Shown: in pieces, positions 25,589-31,373 of the stretch
Numbering within the stretch: position 1 is the stretch's first letter
Layout: each line of letters starts with the position of its first letter
Source of the DNA: Isoptericola luteus
GTDB lineage: Bacteria; Actinomycetota; Actinomycetes; Actinomycetales; Cellulomonadaceae
DNA length: 64,000 nucleotides
Reading direction: 5' to 3'
Assembly: GCF_020297055.1 (NCBI RefSeq)
Contig: NZ_JAIXCQ010000006.1
Span: 62,001-126,000 of the forward strand
Program-made: the position numbers and the translations under genes
The notes under the pieces: generated by a model
What the model was told of the DNA's origin: nothing
Database searches by the model: none
The model's input: the letters and a program-made list of their open reading frames with translations, nothing else

Positions 25589-26344
25589 ATGTCGTTCGAC
25601 GGCAAGGTGGCGCTCGTGACCGGCGGAGGTTCGGGCATCGGGGAGGCGATCAGCAAGGACCTCGCGGCACACGGCGCGAAGGTCGTGGTCACCGACATCC
25701 GGCTCGACGCGGCCCAGCGCGTGGCCGACGAGATCACGGCCGCGGGCGGCCAGGCGGCGGCGTTCGAGCAGAACACCGCGGTCAAGGAGGACGCCGTCAA
25801 GGCGGTCGAGTTCGCCCGGTCGACGTTCGGCGGCCTGAACTACGCCGTCAACAACGCCGGTATCGGCGGCGCGCAGGCCCCGGCGGGCGAGGTCGACCTC
25901 GACGACTGGGACCGTGTCATCGACATCAACCTCAACGGCGTGCTGTACAGCATGCGCGCCCAGATCCCGGCGATGCTCGAGCAGGGTGCGGACTCCAGCG
26001 CGATCGTCAACATGGCGTCGATCCACGGCACGGTGGCGGCCATCGGCAACGGCGCGTACACCGCCGCCAAGCACGGCGTGGTGGGCCTGACCAAGAACGC
26101 CGCCGCGGAGTACGGCCCCCGCGGTCTGCGCATCAACGCGATCGGCCCGGCCTACATCAAGACCCCGCTGGTGGAGTCGAGCCTCCCGCCCGAGGTGCGT
26201 GAGGCGCTCGTCGCGAAGCACCCGCTCGGCCGGCTTGGCGAGCCCGAGGAGGTGGCGACCGTCGTGCGGTTCCTGCTGTCCGACGACGCGTCGTTCGTCA
26301 CCGGCGCCTACTGGCTCGTCGACGGCGGCTACACGACCGTCTGA
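25589..26344 (+). CDS. SDR-family NAD(P)-dependent oxidoreductase (classical)
   Basis: This 251-residue classical short-chain dehydrogenase has the TGGGSGIGEAI nucleotide loop (about 11-21), VTDIRLD after strand 2 (an acidic residue there favours NAD), NNAGIGG, the catalytic serine in NMASIHGTVAA (about 139), YTAAKHG (Tyr-Lys, about 152-156), and VDGGYTTV at the end. It resembles 3-oxoacyl or glucose-type dehydrogenases; the substrate is unknown. GGGAG lies 8 bases before the ATG at 25589. The 166 bases upstream carry no other gene. A long palindrome begins directly after the stop codon. Confidence 0.88.
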   Translation: MSFDGKVALVTGGGSGIGEAISKDLAAHGAKVVVTDIRLDAAQRVADEITAAGGQAAAFEQNTAVKEDAVKAVEFARSTFGGLNYAVNNAGIGGAQAPAGEVDLDDWDRVIDINLNGVLYSMRAQIPAMLEQGADSSAIVNMASIHGTVAAIGNGAYTAAKHGVVGLTKNAAAEYGPRGLRINAIGPAYIKTPLVESSLPPEVREALVAKHPLGRLGEPEEVATVVRFLLSDDASFVTGAYWLVDGGYTTV

Positions 26345-26348
26345 GACG

Positions 26349-26439
26349 CTGCCGAGCTGCCGAGCTGCCGAGCAGGAGTTTGACACCGTTATCGGCCGAG
26401 AATCGGCGCGATAACGGTGTCAAACTCCTGCTCGGCAGC
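26349..26439. repeat. Long perfect palindrome preceded by three tandem GCTGCCGA units
   Basis: Three tandem copies of GCTGCCGA (26349-26372) lead into two perfect 31-base inverted arms, 26364-26394 and 26409-26439. Each arm contains TTTGACACCGTTATC or its complement. The 14-base centre forms a further 5-base stem (GCCGA/TCGGC) with a GAA loop and one bulged G. It sits between the converging SDR and SRPBCC genes, where it can terminate both. The arms are far longer and more AT-rich than the pntB-mqo terminator, so a mobile palindromic repeat is equally possible. Confidence 0.88.
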
Positions 26440-26454
26440 GGGAGGGGTCGTGGC

Positions 26455-26961
26455 TCAGGCGAGGCCGGCGGCGAGCTCGTCGACGAGGTCGAAGCCCTCC
26501 TGCAGGCCGCTCTCCATGCCGGATGAGACGATCGCGTCGCGGACCTCCTTGCTCGGGGCCCGGGTCACGAGGGTCAGCGTGGTGCGCCCGTCGTGCTCGA
26601 CGAACACGTACGTGTTGAGCGTGGCCGCCGACTCGCCGTCGGGCATGCCCTCGAACACCTCCGTGTGCACGAGGCGCTCGGTGGGCACCACCTGGGTGAA
26701 CTCGCCGTGGAAGGCGACCTCGAAGCCCTCGTTCGCCTGCATCGCGTACCGATAGGTGCCGCCGGGGCGCGCGTCGATCTCGACGCTCGTGACGGTGCCG
26801 TGCTGGCCGGCCCACCACTGGGCGATGAGCTCGGGCTCGGTGAACACGCGCCAGACGGCGGCCGCCGGGGCGGCGAACTCGCGCACCACCTGGATGTCGG
26901 TGTCGTTCGGCAGCGTCAGGTTCGCGCTGCCCTTGGTCGGGGTGGGGGTCGTGCTGGTCAT
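26455..26961 (-). CDS. SRPBCC/AHSA1-domain protein
   Basis: A 168-residue START-like helix-grip protein with the AHSA1/CalC pattern: VVREFAAPAAAVWRVFTEPELI (split, about 24-45), QWWAGQHG, DARPGGTYRYAM, and a C-terminal helix after ESGLQEGFDLVDELA. Such proteins bind hydrophobic small molecules or act as stress-response chaperone partners; actinobacterial genomes often pair them with ArsR regulators. The ArsR gene lies 10 bases upstream on the same strand, which supports that pairing. The gene ends 15 bases from the long palindrome, which probably ends its transcript. Confidence 0.85.
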   Translation of the reverse strand: MTSTTPTPTKGSANLTLPNDTDIQVVREFAAPAAAVWRVFTEPELIAQWWAGQHGTVTSVEIDARPGGTYRYAMQANEGFEVAFHGEFTQVVPTERLVHTEVFEGMPDGESAATLNTYVFVEHDGRTTLTLVTRAPSKEVRDAIVSSGMESGLQEGFDLVDELAAGLA

Positions 26962-26971
26962 GGTGCTCTCC

Positions 26972-27310
26972 TCAGTCGTCCGTGGGTGTGTCCATGGAGG
27001 CGAGCAGCTCGTCGATCAGCTCGAACCGCTCCTCCCACAACCGCTCGTAGCGGCCGACCCACGCGTAGATCTCCTGCAGGGGCCGGGCGTCCGCGCGGTA
27101 GAGGCGACGACGGCCGTCGTCGCGGACCTCGACCAGCCCGACCTCGCGCAGCACGCGAAGGTGCTTGGAGACGACGGGCTGGGCGACGTGGAGCAGCTCG
27201 ACGAGCTCGCCGACGCTGCGTTCCCGAGCGGCGAGGGCGTCGAGGATCTCGCGGCGCCGGGGCTCGGCCACCGCGTTGAACGCGTCCGTCGTCGTTGCTG
27301 CTCGTGCCAT
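26972..27310 (-). CDS. ArsR-family winged-helix regulator
   Basis: The 112-residue protein has the ArsR/SmtB winged helix: EPRRREILDALAARERSVGELV, then VAQPVVSKHLRVLREVGLVEVR (recognition helix) and DGRRRLYRAD (wing). It has no cysteine pairs for metal sensing. Together with the SRPBCC gene it forms the common autoregulated ArsR-SRPBCC pair in which the ligand is not a metal. A CCTATATAGG palindrome is 15 bases upstream of the ATG. No ribosome site is evident before the ATG, suggesting a short or leaderless transcript. Confidence 0.88.
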   Translation of the reverse strand: MARAATTTDAFNAVAEPRRREILDALAARERSVGELVELLHVAQPVVSKHLRVLREVGLVEVRDDGRRRLYRADARPLQEIYAWVGRYERLWEERFELIDELLASMDTPTDD

Positions 27311-27324
27311 GGGAATAATCTATG

Positions 27325-27334
27325 CCTATATAGG
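27325..27334. promoter_or_regulatory. Candidate ArsR operator/promoter
   Basis: CCTATATAGG is a perfect 10-base palindrome in the 30-base gap before the arsR-like gene, embedded in an AT-rich stretch (27314-27338) that contrasts with the GC-rich surroundings. Its position over the promoter fits an autoregulatory ArsR site; the binding itself is inferred. Confidence 0.6.
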
Positions 27335-27340
27335 AATGTG

Positions 27341-28180
27341 TCAAGTGGTGGGGTTGCAGCGGGCTGCCAGCGTGGCCAGGAGGCCGACGTCCGGCCGCCA
27401 CGGCTCCAGGTTCCAGGTCGCCTTGTCCGGGGCGCCGAGCGCGTGGCACTCGAGCTGGTCCCGCATGGTCGGGCTGTCGACCTCGGGGTCGCCCGCCGTC
27501 AGCTCGGACCAGGCGACGTCGGCTCCGGCCCGGCCCGCGCCGCGCGCCCAGGCGGTCGGGGTGACGGCGAGGGACCGGCCGCCCTCGCGCTCGCCCCAGT
27601 CGGCGCCCGCCACCGCCGTCGTGCCGAGGGTGGCCTCGAGCGGTGCGGGCTCGGCGCTCGCCGTGGGGCGGGGTTGCAGCGCGAGGTGCGTGTCGTCGAC
27701 GGCCACCAGCGCGCCGCGGGACGCCGCGAGCCCGCCGACGGCCGCCTCGTCGACGAGCACCGTGACGCTGCCGTCCGGACGGACCTCGAACCGGCCGCCG
27801 GAGCGCAGCGCGATCTCGGGCGCCCCCGCGAGGCGCGTGGCCACGTCGTCGAGCGCGGCGGCGTCCACCGTGACCGTCGCGGCGCCCTCGCCCGCGTCGT
27901 CGACCCGGACCCCGGGGTCGTCCTCCGCCACTCCGGGGACCCGCACCTCGAGCGTTACCCCGCCGGAGGACAGCTCGACGCGCAGGCCGTCGGCGGCGGG
28001 GCCAGGAGAGCGTGGCGACGGGAAGGAGGTGGGCGAGGCGGTGGGCGAGGGTATGGGCGACGTGGACGGCACGGCGGACGACGGCTCCGCCGGCGCGGGG
28101 GAGCCCGTGCAGCCGCCGAGGGCCAGCGCGAGCGCGCCGAGCACAGCGGGCCAGGGGGGAGTCGTCGGGCGTGGGAGCAC
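27341..28180 (-). CDS. DUF2599-type secreted lipoprotein
   Basis: The 279-residue protein begins MLPRPTTPPWPAVLGALALALGGC (split at residue 20), a signal peptide ending in the lipobox LGGC, so it should be anchored outside the membrane. A Ser/Pro/Thr-rich linker follows. The C-terminal 60 residues contain LAVTPTAWARG, DSPTMRDQLECH and WNLEPWRPDVG, which match what I know of DUF2599. The function is unknown. A longer frame from a GTG at 28252 exists, but the start at 28180 gives a normal signal peptide. The iron box at 28253-28271 lies between this gene and the divergent siderophore-interacting gene, so it may also be iron-controlled. Confidence 0.75.
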   Translation of the reverse strand: MLPRPTTPPWPAVLGALALALGGCTGSPAPAEPSSAVPSTSPIPSPTASPTSFPSPRSPGPAADGLRVELSSGGVTLEVRVPGVAEDDPGVRVDDAGEGAATVTVDAAALDDVATRLAGAPEIALRSGGRFEVRPDGSVTVLVDEAAVGGLAASRGALVAVDDTHLALQPRPTASAEPAPLEATLGTTAVAGADWGEREGGRSLAVTPTAWARGAGRAGADVAWSELTAGDPEVDSPTMRDQLECHALGAPDKATWNLEPWRPDVGLLATLAARCNPTT

Positions 28181-28252
28181 GGCACCAGTGTCGGCGTGGG
28201 GGCGGCGCGCGGCCAGAGAGCTTCCGACGCGGACAAGGCTGGACGCAGACAC

Positions 28253-28271
28253 TTAGGCTCGCCTAACCTTA
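28253..28271. promoter_or_regulatory. IdeR/DtxR-type iron box
   Basis: TTAGGCTCGCCTAACCTTA matches the 19-base DtxR/IdeR consensus (TTAGGTTAGSCTAACCTAA) at 16 positions. It ends 5 bases before the start codon of the siderophore-interacting protein and contains TAACCT (28264-28269), the probable -10. Iron-loaded IdeR bound here would block that promoter. Confidence 0.85.
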
Positions 28272-28276
28272 GTGCC

Positions 28277-29197
28277 GTGAGTGCCAACAGCTTCCGGAAG
28301 CCGGTCGACCCCCACGTCCTCGTCGCGGAGGTGGTGACGTCCAAGCAGATCAGCCCTTCCCTGCAACGGGTCACCCTGGGCATCGAGGACATCGACCGGC
28401 TGACGCTGGTCGGCGACGACCAGTGGTTCCGGCTGTTCCTGCCGCGCCCGGGCCAGGAGTCGCTCAAGCTGCCCACCCGCACGTCGAACCTCGGCTGGTA
28501 CGCGCAGTACCTCGCGACGCCGCGGGCACGCCGTCCGCTCGTGCGCAACTACACCGTCCGAGCCGCCCGTCCCGAGCTGCGCGAGATCGACGTCGACTTC
28601 GTGCTGCACGGCCCGGGCGGCACCGGCCACGACGCCGGCCACGACGCCGGCCACGAGGCGGCCCACCAGGCAGGACACGACGCGGGGCACGCCGCCGCGG
28701 AGCCGGCCGGCCCCGGCGCCACGTTCGCCAGGACCGCGACGGCGGGGGACACCGTCGGCATCCTCGACCAGGGCGCGTACCACCGCCCGCGCCCGGACGC
28801 GGCGTGGACGCTGCTCGTCGCCGACGAGAGCGGGCTCGCCGCCGTCGCCGGCATCTGCGAGTCGCTGCCCGACGACGCGCAGGGCGTCGCCGTCGTCGAG
28901 GTCCCCACCGCGGACGACCGGCAGGACTTCCGCGTGCCCGCCGGCGTCGACCTGCGCTGGGTCGAGCGCGACCGGGCGGCATCCTCCGAGCCGGTGCTCG
29001 GCGAGGTGCCGGGCCGGGCCGCGCTCGAGTTCGCCCGGCAGGCCGAGCTGCCCGCCGGCACCGGGTACGCGCTCGTGGCCGGCGAGCAGGCGCTCGCCGC
29101 AGGCATCCGGCGCCACCTGGTGAACGACCGGCGGTGGTCCAGGGCGAACGTGGACTTCGTGGGCTACTGGCGGCACGGCAAGGCGTCGCCGAGCTGA
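28277..29197 (+). CDS. Siderophore-interacting protein (FAD-dependent ferric reductase) with His-rich insert
   Basis: The 306-residue protein belongs to the ViuB/SIP family. An FAD-binding domain contains NYTVRAARPELREIDVDFVLH (split, about 94-114; RxYTxR flavin motif variant), and an NAD(P)H domain contains LLVADESGLAAVAGICESLP (about 176-195) and a C-terminal WRHGK. Family members reduce ferric siderophores in the cytosol. An unusual segment (about 115-140) has repeated GHDAGH units with seven histidines in roughly 25 residues, placed in the loop where relatives have a short HG turn. The gene is controlled by the iron box directly before its GTG. Its stop codon abuts the stop of the convergent M24 gene with no base between. 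Confidence 0.88.
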   Translation: MSANSFRKPVDPHVLVAEVVTSKQISPSLQRVTLGIEDIDRLTLVGDDQWFRLFLPRPGQESLKLPTRTSNLGWYAQYLATPRARRPLVRNYTVRAARPELREIDVDFVLHGPGGTGHDAGHDAGHEAAHQAGHDAGHAAAEPAGPGATFARTATAGDTVGILDQGAYHRPRPDAAWTLLVADESGLAAVAGICESLPDDAQGVAVVEVPTADDRQDFRVPAGVDLRWVERDRAASSEPVLGEVPGRAALEFARQAELPAGTGYALVAGEQALAAGIRRHLVNDRRWSRANVDFVGYWRHGKASPS

Positions 29198-30346
29198 CTA
29201 TCCGACGACGACGACCTCGTGCGGCGACGTGTTGAGCCGTACGGCCGCGTCGGGCGTGTCCGCCATGCCGGGCACGCCCGAGGGGAAGGCGACGACGATG
29301 TCCTCGATACGCACGCCGAAGTCCCCGGGCAGGTAGATCCCCGGCTCGACGGAGAAGCACATCCCGGGCTCGACCGGCGTCTCGGAGCCCTCGACCATGT
29401 AGGGCGGCTCGTGCGTCGTCAGGCCGATGCCGTGACCCGTGCGGTGCACGAAGTGCTCGCCGAACCCGGCGTCGTCGACGACGGAACGGGCCGCGCGGTC
29501 CACGTCCTGGCAGGTGGCTCCCGGCCGGACGGCGTCGACGGCCGCCTGCTGGGCGGCACGGACGACGTCGTGCACCTGCTGCTCGCGGTCGGTCAGCGGG
29601 CCGACGTGCACGGTGCGCGTGGTGTCCGAGCCGTAGCCGTCGGCGAGCCCGCCGAAGTCCATGACCACCATGTCTCCCTCGACGACGACGCGGTCCCCGG
29701 CCTCGTGGTGCGGGTCGGCGCCGTTCTCGCCGGCGCACACCAGCGTGAAGTCGACCTGCTCGTGCCCGTGCTCGCACAGCAGGGCGTCGAGGTCCGCCGC
29801 GACGTCGCGCTCGCGGCGGCCGGCGAACGGCCGCGTGACGATCTCGGCGAACACCGCGTCGGCGCCCGCGCCGGCGGCGGCGAGCCGGGCGACCTCCTCG
29901 GGCGACTTGACCGCCCGCAGCATGGGCAGCGCCGTCGTCACCGCCGCGTAGGACGAGGCAGGCAGCGCCCGCTGCAGGCCGAGCACGTGCAGCGCCCACG
30001 CGGCGTCGCTGATCGCGTACCGGCCGTCCGGGCGCAGCAGGCGCGCGGCGACGGCGTGCTCGTCCTCGCCGTCGGACCAGGCGACGGCCTCGATCCCGCC
30101 GACCGCGCCGACCTCCAGGTCGTGGGCCTCGAGCCGCGGCACGACGGCGCTCGCGGCGGCTCCGTCGTCGTCGGCGCGGATCACGAGGAGCGTGAGGCGC
30201 TCGGTGTCGGCGGCGGGTGTGTAGCCGAGGAAGTACCGCAGGTCGGGGCCGGGGGTGACGAGCACCCCCGCGAGCCCGGCGGCGGCCGCCTGGGCGGCGG
30301 CACGGGCGCGTCGGGCCGAGTAGACGGGCGCGTCGAAGGGCGTCAT
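29198..30346 (-). CDS. Xaa-Pro aminopeptidase-like M24 family metallopeptidase
   Basis: The 382-residue protein has the creatinase N-terminal domain (about 1-130) and a complete M24 domain with all five metal ligands: VVMDFGG (Asp), GYGSDTTRT (Asp), HRTGHGIGLTTHEPP (His), FSVEPGIYLP (Glu) and VRIEDIV (Glu). It should be a two-metal enzyme cleaving after Xaa at Xaa-Pro bonds, in contrast to the degenerate M24 protein at 3555-4787. The start codon at 30346 gives the full N-terminal helix, though no strong ribosome site is seen. It lies behind the quinone oxidoreductase and ligD genes on the same strand. Confidence 0.88.
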   Translation of the reverse strand: MTPFDAPVYSARRARAAAQAAAAGLAGVLVTPGPDLRYFLGYTPAADTERLTLLVIRADDDGAAASAVVPRLEAHDLEVGAVGGIEAVAWSDGEDEHAVAARLLRPDGRYAISDAAWALHVLGLQRALPASSYAAVTTALPMLRAVKSPEEVARLAAAGAGADAVFAEIVTRPFAGRRERDVAADLDALLCEHGHEQVDFTLVCAGENGADPHHEAGDRVVVEGDMVVMDFGGLADGYGSDTTRTVHVGPLTDREQQVHDVVRAAQQAAVDAVRPGATCQDVDRAARSVVDDAGFGEHFVHRTGHGIGLTTHEPPYMVEGSETPVEPGMCFSVEPGIYLPGDFGVRIEDIVVAFPSGVPGMADTPDAAVRLNTSPHEVVVVG

Positions 30347-30383
30347 GCCGCCAGCATTCCACCGCGCGGACGGGCCGGCAGGC

Positions 30384-31322
30384 TCAGCCGGCGCCTCCCG
30401 CGACCCGCACCACGATCTTGCCGCGCGTGTGCCCCGACTCGTTCGCCCGGTGCGCCTCGGCGGCGTCGGCCAGGTCGAAGACCTCGGCCACCTCGACCGT
30501 GACCTTTCCGGCGTCGATCAGCGCCGCCAGGGCCTCGAGGTCCGGCACGGACGGGCGCACCCAGACGTACTGCCCGCCGTGGTCGTCGCGGGCCGCGGCG
30601 TCGACGACGGAGGCGATGGTGCCGCCGTCGGCGAGCACGGCCGCGCTGACGGCGACCGCGTCCCCGCCCACGTAGTCCAGCGCGACGTCGACGCCGTCGG
30701 GCGCGAGCGCGCGGACGCGGTCCGCGAGACCGTCGCCGTAGGTCACCGGCTCGGCACCGAGACCCCGCAGGAACTCGTGGTTCTTCTCGCTGGCGGTGCC
30801 GATGACCCGGGCGCCCAGCGCACGGGCGATCTGCACCGCGAACGCGCCGACGCCGCCGGCGGCGGCGTGCACGAGCACGGTCTGCCCCTCGTGGACGCCG
30901 GCCCGCCGGATCGTCTGGTAGGCGGTGAGCCCGGCGAGCGGGACCCCAGCCGCCTCCTCGAACGACAGCGTGGCCGGCTTGCGGGCGAGGGTCCGCACCG
31001 GCGCCGCGACGAGCTCCGCGAAGGTGCCGCCCTGCACCACGTCCTTGCGCACGTAGCCGTAGACCTCGTCGCCGGGCGCGTACTCGGTGGCGTCCAGGCC
31101 GACCTGCTCGACGACGCCCGCGACGTCCCAGCCGGGCACGGCGGGGAAGAAGGTGTCGAGGACGGCGTCGAGGTAGCCGCCGCGGACCTTCCAGTCCACC
31201 GGGTTGACGCTCGCGGCCCGGACGCGCACCAGCACCGCGTCGGGCGCGACCTTGGGGGTGGGCAGGTCGGTCAGCTCGAGGACGTCGGCGCCGCCGAAGC
31301 GGGAGTAGGAGATGGCTCGCAT
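30384..31322 (-). CDS. Zinc-type alcohol dehydrogenase-like NADP quinone oxidoreductase (MDR)
   Basis: The 312-residue medium-chain dehydrogenase/reductase starts MRAISYSRFGGADVLELTDL, typical of quinone oxidoreductase-like proteins. It has VNPVDWKVRGG (about 48-58), VPGWDVAGVV, the NADP loop VHAAAGGVGAFAVQIARALG (about 144-163), and GKIVVRV at the end. The cysteine and histidine ligands of catalytic and structural zinc are absent, so it is a zinc-free reductase acting on quinones or enones. The ATG at 31322 lies within a longer open frame starting at 31355; conservation favours the shorter. It lies 51 bases downstream of ligD on the same strand. Confidence 0.85.
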   Translation of the reverse strand: MRAISYSRFGGADVLELTDLPTPKVAPDAVLVRVRAASVNPVDWKVRGGYLDAVLDTFFPAVPGWDVAGVVEQVGLDATEYAPGDEVYGYVRKDVVQGGTFAELVAAPVRTLARKPATLSFEEAAGVPLAGLTAYQTIRRAGVHEGQTVLVHAAAGGVGAFAVQIARALGARVIGTASEKNHEFLRGLGAEPVTYGDGLADRVRALAPDGVDVALDYVGGDAVAVSAAVLADGGTIASVVDAAARDDHGGQYVWVRPSVPDLEALAALIDAGKVTVEVAEVFDLADAAEAHRANESGHTRGKIVVRVAGGAG

Positions 31323-31373
31323 GAACGGGCCAACCCGGCCCGGGGCGCGGAACATTCCCGGGCGAGGCCCGCG

